In this document: piece after piece, positions 1 through 9,207 of the stretch
Layout: the number at the start of each line of letters is the position of its first letter
How positions within the stretch are numbered: the stretch's first letter is position 1
Source of the DNA: Halisarca cf. caerulea
Lineage: Eukaryota; Porifera; Demospongiae; Chondrillida; Halisarcidae
Assembly: GCA_963170055.1 (NCBI GenBank)
Contig: CAUJGJ010000397.1
Span: forward strand, 9,376,801 to 9,440,800
Direction: 5' to 3'
Length of the DNA stretch: 64,000 nt
The notes under the pieces: generated by a model
What the model was told of the DNA's origin: nothing
Databases searched by the model: none
What the model saw: the letters and a program-made list of their open reading frames with translations, nothing else
Program-made: the position numbers and the translations under genes

Positions 1-716
1 AAGGTTTTAGGGAAGCATCGTGGCCTGGCAGCTTTTCCTATAACCAAAGGCTTCAGTTTGTCAGAACCGTCAGCGTTAGCACACAGAGCAACAGAAATTC
101 TCTGTTTACACTTTTTTGTTCCACTGACAGGACCTGTTGCTAATGTCTTGTTGGGCTCAAGTCTGAAAAATAGCCCAGTCTCGTCCATGTTGTAAATATC
201 ACGCAGCTGGTACCCAGATAGAGCCTCCAGTAACTTCTCCCTCCCCACACTAACCACTGCCTGATCAACACTAGCAGCCTCACCGTGAATTGTACGCAAA
301 CATATCTTATGACGCTGCTTGAATCCCTGGAGCCAGCCTCTGGAAAAATTGAACCCTTCCGAAACACCGAGACGTTGTCCAAATATCCTACCCTTCTCTT
401 GTAGCATTTCGTCTGATACTGCCAGATTTCTCGAACGTATGTCACAGAACCAAAGCCAAAGGGCTTTCTCAAGCTGCTCATGGTAGCCCGCCCGCTTCTT
501 CGTGCTACTGCTGTCCTCTTCCTCCAACCATTTGGCGCTGTCACGAAGGATATCTGAAATAGTTGACCGTCCAATCGATAACTTGAAGCGATCCTCAGTG
601 AATTGCAACAAATCAGCCTGGGTGGCTTTGGGATACTCAAGTTTTCGTCGGCAAATTTCTTTCTTGACAGTTACTGAAACGGCAATTCTTCTTCTTTTAA
701 CTGGAGGGACTGACAT
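1..716 (-). CDS. Tigger-type transposase, N-terminal 238 residues (partial)
   Basis: A reading frame starts at ATG 716-714 and stays open to the window edge. The first 65 residues are basic and helical, as in the CENP-B/pogo N-terminal HTH (KRRRIAVSVTVKKEICRRKL, then GRSTISDILR). A second CENP-B-type DNA-binding domain follows at about residues 80-140 (GYHEQLEKALWLWF, FNFSRGWLQGFKQRH). The DDE domain begins with IYNMDETGLFFRL, where D178 is the first catalytic Asp, and KQRISVALCANADGSDKLKP is a Tigger hallmark. The protein would bind the element ends and catalyse cut-and-paste transposition in the nucleus. The two remaining catalytic residues lie outside the window. No stop or frameshift is visible, so the copy may be intact or young. 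Confidence 0.88.
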   Translation of the reverse strand, partial: MSVPPVKRRRIAVSVTVKKEICRRKLEYPKATQADLLQFTEDRFKLSIGRSTISDILRDSAKWLEEEDSSSTKKRAGYHEQLEKALWLWFCDIRSRNLAVSDEMLQEKGRIFGQRLGVSEGFNFSRGWLQGFKQRHKICLRTIHGEAASVDQAVVSVGREKLLEALSGYQLRDIYNMDETGLFFRLEPNKTLATGPVSGTKKCKQRISVALCANADGSDKLKPLVIGKAARPRCFPKT

Positions 717-957
717 AGCTAGCTTCCACACACAAATGACAGGTGTCACAGGAAATAACGTCGGATAACTCGGTAAAATATTAGTTCATTTAGTATGCAA
801 GCGTTACTAAAAATAGTGTCGGATACGGATAAAAGAGGTTCCGGATATTCCAGGCAATTTCCCATAGAAAACATAAGGAACCAGTTTGTTCCCAAAGTGG
901 AGGTTGATTATCTCAGATTTCCGGATAAGTCAATTCCGGATAACCCAGGCGTGACTG
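1..957 (-). mobile_element. Tigger/pogo DNA transposon, 5' part (runs off window)
   Basis: This is the transposase-start side of a mariner/pogo-superfamily element whose other end lies outside the window. Its outer terminus is about 945-957. Read on the minus strand it starts CAGTCACGCCTGGGTTATCC and continues with alternating tccgga/ataa blocks typical of Tigger termini. TA follows at 958-959, as expected for a TA target duplication. Positions 717-944 hold the untranslated leader; I see no other gene there. Confidence 0.75.
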
Positions 958-959
958 TA

Positions 960-1010
960 CATGCACACACAATTCACATAAATACATATATACGTACATA
1001 CTATCACTAC

Positions 1011-1072
<62 letters not shown>

Positions 1073-1153
1073 ACACACACACACACACCTAGCCATGCAA
1101 TATATACATGCACACACAATTCACATAAATACATATATACATACTGCCACTAC

Positions 1154-1216
<63 letters not shown>

Positions 1217-1342
1217 AAACAACATAGATACGGAAACATAGCATACAACATCTACGCTAACATACACAAACGCGAGCATATTCAAAAACTATTTGAAAAA
1301 ATTCCTTTTTAACACACACAGTGACACACACACAGTGACACA

Positions 1343-1397
<55 letters not shown>

Positions 1398-1406
1398 ACA
1401 CAGACA

Positions 1407-1447
<41 letters not shown>

Positions 1448-1456
1448 CCAAATATA
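960..1456. repeat. CA microsatellite tracts with a tandem ~145-bp duplication
   Basis: Long pure CA runs occur at about 1013-1089, 1155-1214, 1352-1393 and 1415-1446. The first two runs sit in a tandem duplication: catgcacacacaattcac recurs at 959 and 1109, each time followed by tacata and the same ctacctacacac lead-in. The run near 1320 includes a cacagtga variant triplet block. Apparent His/Thr or Cys/Val reading frames here are translated microsatellite. Confidence 0.93.
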
Positions 1457-1488
1457 CACTTACAATTTCACTAAACCCCTTTAGAATC

Positions 1489-2060
<572 letters not shown>

Positions 2061-2121
2061 AAACGCAAGCAAACATATCTAGTAAAATACATACAGAAAT
2101 TCTTACAGATACGTCCAAAAA

Positions 2122-2953
2122 ACGGTTAGCTAAAGAAATTGAGCTTTCAATCAGTCATCTTACCTATTTCCGAAGCTTTCTTCACCTTCTTTTTGTCTCT
2201 AAATTCAACCGTTTGAAAACAGTTTGCTAATTCTAAACAGAGCTTTAATCTTTCATCTTTCCTGTTCCCCAATCTTCTTTGAATCTTCCCATCGTTTCCA
2301 TACTTTCGCGGTTCCAAGGTTTTCTTTTCATCCTAACATCTGTGCTCAGTATCTATGGTTAGAGGACCTAAGCAAACACACATACACAAGAATACACACA
2401 CGTACGCGAACATATCCACGAAAACACATGGAGAAACTATTTTATTAAAGACCTACTCATACTAAACGTCGTTAAAACACTTTTACATGCGCGTTCAAGC
2501 ACTCCATAATGGTTAACTAAGAACAAAAGGCTTTCCACACTCATCTTACCTGTTTCCGAAGCTTTCTTGAGCCTTTTCTTCGTTTCCATGGACTTCCGCG
2601 GTAGCGTAAGGTACAATGTCTCAGTAAAACCATCCTTCCAAGAACGTTTCCGTCCTAAATGCTTCTTCAAAGTTCTCTTCCTTGTTAGATGAGGACACTT
2701 AACAGCTTTTGTCGGTTTTCGAGTCCTTCCACAACTTCTACAACGAAGACAACAACTTTAAACCAGTCGCTCTACCTCTAACAATTGAAGGCCCACGGAA
2801 ATTCTTGGAGCGAGTTCAATCTTCGTGGTTAACTCTCAATCCAAATCTTTAGGTCTTGAAGATTCTTCGTTGACGAAAACAGAAGCAAAGACACAAAATT
2901 CACTGAATAATACCAATGACTTTGACTACCGCCTAAAAGTCCGCCATGTTGTT

Positions 2954-2988
<35 letters not shown>

Positions 2989-3058
2989 ACATCGTTACGG
3001 ATGTTCCGGACACTTCCGGTGAAAGTAAAAACAATATAGGGGCCGCCTTTGGCGGCCC
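2122..3058 (+). mobile_element. Non-autonomous repeat A2 ending in TA tract and hairpin
   Basis: A repeat related to family A. It contains a segment shared with 39962-40442 (ccgcggtag... to gccatgttgttgacata), a (TA)n tract at about 2959-2986, the conserved acacttccggtgaaagtaaa block, and a terminal hairpin ggggccgcctttggcggccc at 3039-3058. Its 5' part (about 2370-2560) also matches the DNA flanking the piggyBac at 31443-31570 and 34703-34760. Only short, non-conserved frames are present, so it is non-autonomous. The 5' limit is approximate. Confidence 0.7.
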
Positions 3059-3156
3059 AAAAAACAGAAAGAACAAAAATGTATATAATAAACTACAACA
3101 GTTACTGTGAAATGTACATCAATCATGCATGCTTAATATGTTATTGCATTGTATAG

Positions 3157-4574
3157 GGGAGCAAACTTCAGACTGGCATACTCGCGTCTTGGGGATGTAC
3201 GTTGCTGGATACCCTCAGGTGTACATGTGATGGCACTGACTGCCACTGTCACCAAGTCGTCTTATGCCATAATTAAGTCATCACTTGGAATGATAAATCC
3301 ACACGAGGTGATAGTTTCACCAAACAAAGACAATATTCACTATAGTGTGATTGAAAGGATGAGCATCCAGGAATTAGCGGAGAAAATCAGTACATCTTTG
3401 CGGAAAGACAAAGTAATGTATCCAAAAACAGTCATTTTCTGCAGAAGGTATGTAGATCATGTTTGCACGAGACCTCAAATTAACATTCAAGCAGCTGAAA
3501 ATTTTCTGTAGTGGTGAAGACTGTGGCCGTCTCTACAAGATACTGCGTATTCATTTAGGAAAGGACTTCACAATTCCTGGTGGTGAAGCTGTTATTCCTG
3601 GGAAAAGGTGAGTATATGTATATATAGTCTACTATAGATAAGTACATGCATTTATGAACAAAAATAATATTGCCATGCAAACAATTTTACATGTACAGTA
3701 AAACCTCTAATAAAGGACACCTCCGAAATGCAGAAACCTCCTTTAACAGGACACCATTATTCTTCCTCATTTGACGTCCCTCACATTAACATGTGTACAT
3801 TTGAATCCTACAAAATAAGGACACCTCCATATATAGGACAGCTTACTATCCTCCCAGAGGTGTCCTTATTAGGGAGGTTATGCTGCAGATATAACATGTA
3901 ACGGGTACCTTAATAAATGTAACTGGCATGCACTTGTGTATGGGAAGACAAAAGAAAATGAAAAAAAGTTTGACATAATAATAGTGACTAACAATAATTT
4001 TAAATATTAAATATTAATACAGAAATGGTACTTTCGAATTATCTGCGCTGAATTTTGGTAACATGCACAGTTAATGAGGGTCTTGCAAACCATTTACAAG
4101 ATGTATCTTTTTGCAACATGCAGAGTTGCTGAAATATTCAGTGGACCTACATCCCATACCTTGAAAGAAGAAATTTTGAAGCATGCTTCACTGGACAAGA
4201 ACCCACTGAGGATTATTATAGCAACTGTTGCCTTCGGTATGGGTATGGATATCCCAAACATCCGGCAAGTAATACATCTAGGACTACCAGGAAGTGCCGA
4301 AGACTATGTACAACAATCTGGAAGAGCAGGACGAGATGGCCACTTCTCCAAGGCTATAGCAATAAGAAACAAGCTATATCCAGGAACCTCCAAAGACATC
4401 AAAGAGTTTGTTGACAAGGAAAGTACAGAATGCCGTCGCAAAAGACTATTATCTTGTTTTTGTGGGAATCACTCATGGAATTCATCATTGTCACTTTGCA
4501 AGTGCTGTGACATATGTACTACAAAATGCAAATGTGGACACTGTTCACAACATGGTTACTCATTTTTGTGTTGA
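3157..4574 (+). CDS. RecQ-family DNA helicase, C-terminal half (3 exons)
   Basis: Three exons with matching phase-2 junctions and GT..AG borders give an uninterrupted frame: 3157-3447, 3512-3607 and 4124-4574 (TGA). The product carries [12 protein letters not shown], motif III LTATVT, motif [24 protein letters not shown], motif [17 protein letters not shown], motif [12 protein letters not shown] and a Cys cluster ([10 protein letters not shown]...CKCCDIC) like the RecQ zinc subdomain. RecQ enzymes are 3'-5' DNA helicases acting in nuclear repair and recombination. The Walker A/DEAH half is absent; upstream lie repeats and a Tigger, so 5' exons may be outside the window or lost. The 64-nt first intron is very short. 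Introns 3448-3511 and 3608-4123 hold no gene. Confidence 0.82.
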
Positions 4575-4864
4575 ACATGTATACTCAGTATATGTATGTA
4601 GAACGAAGTTATCATAGTTTTGTATTGAAATCATGTATTATGAGCAGAACTCGCATGCCATTGTGTACATACTTGTACAACATGCATTTGTCCTGTGTAC
4701 TGCACAATTGAATTATTTTTGGCAATAAAGTATTCAATTTGGGTTAATAGCATGCACTTGTCTCATCTTACTGTAACAGCAAACAGTAAACTCTATAAAC
4801 CATGCATAATAATAGTAATGTGACAGTCATGATTGTATCAGGCAAAGAGTCAAATTAATATAGA
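4575..4864. other. RecQ 3' flank, no gene seen
   Basis: AT-rich DNA after the RecQ stop. An aataaa-like polyadenylation signal sits near 4724 (ggcaataaagta), about 150 nt after the stop, and could end the transcript. I see nothing else here. Confidence 0.4.
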
Positions 4865-5029
4865 TTAATGTCCTGCCCTATGGCCTGACCCCAACCTACC
4901 TGACATGCCCCCATACAGTGCTACTTGAGCAGGCCCGTCAGCTAGCCACGGCTGGGCAGTGCTCATGTTCCATTTCGACTCTGCACCACTTTTGTGCATG
5001 AGCCTGGTGGAAGGCCAGGGTATGCGGCA

Positions 5030-6187
5030 CGCATGTGGAACATGTCCACTGACACTTGTTTGGCTTCAGTGATCAGAAAATTTATCTTCACTTTCTAGTT
5101 TCATTTCTTACTACAAATATGCGCTATCTTCTAAAAACTAGTACCATTGTGTAGATGGCTGCATTACCTTTCGTTCGATGTCAAACTTGAAAGGATTTTC
5201 GTTGTTCTAAGGAAAGTATGCACATTCTCCCCGAACATATAAAAACATTAAAAACGGCTGGGCGGCAGTGCAGCTTCAAAGCTGAGGACACAAATGATGG
5301 CATATAGGTTCCTTACCTAAGTATCTAAAACTTCCATGTTGGTGATTTAAATATCTTTAAGAGTTTTAGAGAAAAAGGGTGAAAACCACAAATTGAAACC
5401 ATTGTAGCTCACCTTTTTGCCTGTAACATCTGAATCGGGCAATGAATCAAAATCTCCAACATGGAAGTTATTTATTATCCTATAATATAGCCAATAAGTG
5501 CAAAAAAGTAAGCCAATGGGCTTTTTCCCACTGCCGCCCAGCCATTAAAGTTTTGTCTAGCCTTGAACTAGCTGGTAGCCATTTTGTCACATGACCGTCG
5601 CATGATATTGAAAGTGACGTCACCTAAAAGTGAAGTGGAATACAGATGAAGTCTCTTCTGTTTTTGTATCTTTGATCTTTGATACATAACCTTTCGCCGT
5701 CGGATAGCACTTTAAATTCTGCTTTGGTCGCACTTGTACACGAACCGAATCGCTTTCGAAGATGTTTTTTCGGAAGGAGAAAAGATCGAAGAAACTCAAG
5801 CTAGGTAAGCCAGACCAGAAAGGTACTGACATGTTCAAAATTGATCGAAGGCTTAAGATTCACTTAGTTTCGCATAGCCAGCCTCTTTCTCCTCGATGTT
5901 GTTAAGAGATTTTGTAGAATTTTAATGATGTTGTCAACGGAAAGGGGCTGGAAACGCGAGACTAGGATTTACTGTAGCCGAAGGCCATTTGATTGGAACA
6001 ATTTGTCGATCTTGCTGTTTTAACATCGTGTATGGCTGTCTTGGAATCTTTACGTGCACAGTAACATTTTTCCTATGTCACTGGCTGGTCACATGACATT
6101 GCGTCCCGAAGCCACCTAAAGTCGCGAAATTCTTTCTAATACGCACCTCCACTGAGATTCTAAGTTTATGGACATGTTCCACATGTG
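5030..6187. mobile_element. Element C, copy 1: 1.16-kb TIR transposon
   Basis: The ends are inverted repeats: left CGCATGTGGAACATGTCCA, right complement differing only at position 2. CA flanks both sides (5028-5029 and 6188-6189), and the undisturbed D copy gives the empty site with a single CA. The alternative is an 8-bp duplication ending CATG with asymmetric ends. A second copy lies at 49258-50430. No transposase is encoded. Both copies contain the phrase ggctgggcggcagtgcagc, a TGACGTCA site and a short exon-like segment. Confidence 0.85.
5608..5804 (+). promoter_or_regulatory. Candidate promoter plus first exon in element C1
   Basis: A CRE-type palindrome TGACGTCA near 5613 lies about 150 bp upstream of ATG 5762. 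The 43-nt open segment 5762-5804 is Lys/Arg-rich, ends SKKLKL plus one base, and stops exactly at a strong splice donor (CTAG|GTAAGC). The second copy (50005-50050) keeps the same phase despite two indels. I infer a captured host promoter and first exon. No partner exon is seen downstream. Confidence 0.4.
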
Positions 6188-6525
6188 CACGCATGCCTGG
6201 CCGTAAATTAGCTACCAGGGGGGGGGGGCTGGGGGGCATCCCCCTCCCTCTAATTTGCAGTGACGTCACCCTGGGATGGTAAAGCATGAGCAGGTGGCAG
6301 CTTTAACAGAACCCAGAAGCCTCTGGTGTACCTCCCATAGTCTAAGGCATGGGAGGTATGCTATTATGCTAGTAAGGTGACCGATAAGTACTTAGAGGTA
6401 AATGGATTGTTTACCCACTGTTGTGCAAGCTGCCTTCATATGCTGACCTGCCTGGAAGTGACATCACTAAACCTAACCTATAGTAGTGCCTTGGGGATGA
6501 GAATGGTTGGCCATTAGCATACCGC

Positions 6526-7113
6526 ATACCCCTTGTGACCTGGTCACATCGACGCTGCCGATGGAGAGCTTTTTTGAGCACATACCCAGCAGTGACAGCC
6601 GGCCGGGTGATGACATCTGGGAGGGAACTAAGAGAGAAAGAATTAGACGCCGTGTATATTGATATGTGTGTGAACGCTTAGCCTGCCGAAATAGTGAGGG
6701 AGACGCTTAATCAGTTGAGTAAATGAGAGGCAGGAGGGGTGGTAGGTGGGAGATAAAAGTTAACTTTGACTGGACCAGGAACACTAAGGCAGGGGTAACC
6801 AGCGAGAATGAGCTGCTAGTATGGCCCGTGGAGCCTATACCACGGGAGGCACAAAGAGAGGCCTGCGGCTCATCAAAAACCAACTGCATGTGGTTGGCTT
6901 CTCTGGACACGTGGCTGACTGCGCACGTGACCATGTTTTGGGAGCCTGGGTTAGTACATAGATATTCTATACTACGTAGTATAGAATATCTATGGTTGGA
7001 ATTATGCGTAACGATGATGGTTAGATACGCGCACGCACGGTAAAGGGGAGTGACCCTGCATGTCCGGCCTCGATCTGTCCATTAACCTAGCCTAACCTGC
7101 AGTTAGCCTTCAT
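6526..7113. other. Spacer between the D copies, no gene recognised
   Basis: It has one 106-residue open frame (6723-7043, +) with no recognisable domain and a similar-length frame on the opposite strand, so I do not call a gene. It contains the 38-bp perfect palindrome at 6957-6994. Confidence 0.4.
6957..6994. repeat. Perfect 38-bp palindrome
   Basis: Two 19-bp arms meet at TACGTA with no spacer (half-arm CATAGATATTCTATACTAC). It can form a cruciform. It lies in otherwise non-repetitive spacer DNA. Confidence 0.97.
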
Positions 7114-7613
7114 TTAATGTCCTGCCCTATGGCCTGACCCCAACCTACCTGACGTGCCCCATACAGTGCTACTTGAGCAGGCCCGTCAGCTAGCCACGGC
7201 TGGGCAGTGCTCATGTTCCATTTCGACTCTGCACCACTTTTGTGCATGAGCCTGGTGGAAGGCCAGGGTATGCGGCACGCATGCCTGGCCGTAAATTAGC
7301 TACCAGGGGGGGGGGGCTGGGGGGCATCCCCCTCCCTCTAATTTGCAGTGACGTCACCCTGGGATGGTAAAGCATGAGCAGGTGGCAGCTTTAACAGAAC
7401 CCAGAAGCCTCTGGTGTACCTCCCATAGTTTAAGGCATGGGAGGTATGCTATTATGCTAGTAAGGTGACCGATAAGTACTTAGAGGTAAATGGATTGTTT
7501 ACCCACTGTTGTGCAAGCTGCCTTCACATGCTGACCTGCCTGGAAGTGACATCACTAAACCTAACCTATAGTAGTGCCTTGGGGATGAGAATGGTTGGCC
7601 ATTAGCATACCGC
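7114..7613 (+). repeat. Repeat D, copy 2 (intact empty site)
   Basis: The uninterrupted copy of the ~500-bp repeat described at 4865-6525. Its sequence gcggcacgcatgcc is the pre-insertion target of element C1. Confidence 0.9.
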
Positions 7614-7898
7614 CACGGCTGGCCCGTACGCTATACCTCTCTGTAAGCACACGACTTCACATATGGACCCAATGTAGCATGCAGGGGCAGCTACCCCCAA
7701 GGCAGTAGAAATATATCTAACTTTTTATAACCTCATACACGTGTTTGACAATTGACGGATAATTAAATACCACACATACAGTGCTAAGACGTGGGGAGGG
7801 GGGGGGGGGTGAGCAAGGTGAGTTGGTGACAGTGCGTGAGTGGGTGAGCAGTTGCTGAATTGTTTGTGGAGACGTGTTGGCCCACGAGGGGGGGTATG
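7614..7898. other. Flank of DIRS fragment, no gene
   Basis: It includes a purine run of about 18 nt, mostly G, near 7793-7810, and probably untranslated 3' sequence of the DIRS recombinase gene that ends at 7899. The terminal repeats of DIRS elements could not be recognised. Confidence 0.35.
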
Positions 7899-8915
7899 TC
7901 AGCTGGGTGAGGGTCGCGCCACGAGTGCCTTACACGTCCATCCCAGTTCTTCTCGGGGCATCCGTAGGTAAGCCTGGTAAGCCGAGCTATCCCACCTGCC
8001 CAGCATCTTTATTTTTGCATCTGAAATGCCCACGGACAGTGCAGTAGTGGCTGCCCCGATACGGAAGCTGTGACCAGCATAGGCTGAGTCATCCAGGCCC
8101 TGAGCTGCCAGGGCTGCCCGCATCTCTTGGACTAGGAAGGCTCGGGTAAGGGGCTGTCCGTTCTCCCGTCGAAAGAGTGGGCCCTCCTCCGGGCCGCGTA
8201 GGATGAGATAGGCCATGAGCGCCGATACTGGGCATAGGGAAGCCCCTGTGCGTGTGAGATACACGTCTATGCCCTTCCTAAACTGGTCTGTCTTGGAAAC
8301 CTTCAGGTGGAGAACCACAGTGGACACCACCCCCTTGTCACGTTGGACTGACACGTCCTGCAGGCCCAGGTTGACCTTGGCATTGAAGGACTTGATGGAC
8401 GGGGTTGTGAATTCCGCGCACCGGAGGAACCCAAAGAACCCTGTGCATGCAGCAGCCCACAACATTGTGTGGTCGAAAGTAATGGGTTTCTTGCCCCATT
8501 CTTCTTTTAGCAGTTGGAGCTCCCGTGGGGTGATGGGGAGGCGGGTCTTTTTGTTTTTTTCCTGGCTGTTGATTCGTCTGATCCCTCGGATCACCAGCTC
8601 AACTCTCGGGGTGCGGAGCTGTATGTGGTCCATCCCCGCTGAGATGAGGAGGTTGCGGATGGCCCCCAGATAGTTCTGGATGGTAGCCTGGGAGAGCCCA
8701 TCAAGGCCTAGTTGCGACACAAAGTGCAGGATGGTACTTTCGTCCGGAGGGAGGGGCTGGAGCTGGTGCTTGGCACAGAAGTTTAAGAAGTGCTTCTGGC
8801 CAGAAGAGTAGCATCTCTTCGTTGTGGAAGCTAGACCCTCTGAATAGTATCTGTGAACAGCGCTGTCCACCGATCGGAGATCCAGTCTGGCCTCTCCAGC
8901 ACTAACAGGGACCAT
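7899..8915 (-). CDS. DIRS-type tyrosine recombinase
   Basis: An open frame of 338 codons from ATG 8915. It contains the SAM-like core-binding region (SVDSAVHRYYSEGLASTTKR, QATIQNYLGAIRNLL) and the catalytic domain: first Arg in FFGFLRCAEF, Lys in VSKTDQFRKG, the H-x-x-R box GHSFRIGAATTA, and LGRWDSSAYQAYLR with the Tyr nucleophile. DIRS retroelements use this enzyme in place of a DDE integrase. The frame stays open to 9164 but runs into inverted DNA after about 8996. It overlaps the end of the RT-RNase H frame (8831-8995), as in other DIRS elements. The rest of the element is missing or scrambled. Confidence 0.85.
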   Translation of the reverse strand: MVPVSAGEARLDLRSVDSAVHRYYSEGLASTTKRCYSSGQKHFLNFCAKHQLQPLPPDESTILHFVSQLGLDGLSQATIQNYLGAIRNLLISAGMDHIQLRTPRVELVIRGIRRINSQEKNKKTRLPITPRELQLLKEEWGKKPITFDHTMLWAAACTGFFGFLRCAEFTTPSIKSFNAKVNLGLQDVSVQRDKGVVSTVVLHLKVSKTDQFRKGIDVYLTRTGASLCPVSALMAYLILRGPEEGPLFRRENGQPLTRAFLVQEMRAALAAQGLDDSAYAGHSFRIGAATTALSVGISDAKIKMLGRWDSSAYQAYLRMPREELGWTCKALVARPSPS

Positions 8916-8995
8916 AGTGTGGGTGGGATGGGGGTCTGCGTTGAAGGAGAAGTAGGATGCAGATGACGGGAGATTTGGTCGGCAAGGACATTTAA
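8831..8995 (-). pseudogene. DIRS RT-RNase H, C-terminal tail
   Basis: In a frame different from the recombinase, the minus strand encodes NVLADQISRHLHPTSPS followed by about 35 residues to a stop. NxLADxxSR is the usual C-terminal signature of DIRS and Gypsy RNase H. The part that should precede it (ending HIPG) is found inverted at 8998-9207, so the gene is broken here. Confidence 0.75.
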
Positions 8996-8997
8996 GA

Positions 8998-9207
8998 ATG
9001 CTGGTGCCCGTAGTGCTGGCCAGCGCACTCTGGGGCAAGCACTGGGCCGGGCAATTAGTGCATTTCCACATCGACAACATGTCAGTGGTAGCCACCCTTG
9101 GGAAGGGTTCCTCCAAGGAACCATCTGGCATAGTGATGCACCTCCTCCGGTGCCTCAGCTTCATAGCGGCACACTTCCGCTTCCACTACAAGGCCTATCA
9201 TATTCCG
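8998..9207 (+). pseudogene. DIRS RNase H segment in inverted orientation
   Basis: Encodes LVPVVLASALWGKHWAG, HIDNMSVVATLGKG and HFRFHYKAYHIPN, the central RNase H region of a DIRS polyprotein (compare the intact copy in 58315-60160). It lies on the plus strand while the rest of the DIRS remnant is on the minus strand. Its end joins in frame to Gypsy RNase H at about 9208. Confidence 0.8.

Larger units (their letters stand above)
4865..6525 (+). repeat. Repeat D, copy 1 (split by element C1)
   Basis: A ~500-bp unit occupying 4865-5029 and 6188-6525. It is nearly identical to copy 2 at 7114-7613, with a constant offset and only scattered substitutions. It contains a run of 11 G beside a C-rich segment (about 6218-6248) and a TGACGTCA palindrome. 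It has no coding capacity. Copy 2 is uninterrupted, so D duplicated before C1 inserted. Confidence 0.9.

Noticed and set aside
960..1456. CRISPR-like or telomeric array
   Set aside because: The repeats are dinucleotide runs without spacers, and no TTAGGG-type repeat occurs in the window.
5620..5838. Minus-strand 72-codon frame conserved between the two C elements
   Set aside because: The copies diverge in length and frame at the ends, while the plus strand keeps phase at a splice donor, so the plus-strand reading is preferred.
6215..6250. G-run next to C-run as a G-quadruplex regulatory element
   Set aside because: Present in both D copies, but a single long G run gives no evidence of function; assembly error in homopolymers is also possible.
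6723..7043. 106-codon + strand frame in the D spacer
   Set aside because: No domain, no splice or promoter context, and an equally long frame on the other strand.
8215..8673. 152-codon + strand frame opposite the DIRS recombinase
   Set aside because: Shadow of the conserved minus-strand YR gene; no recognisable protein.
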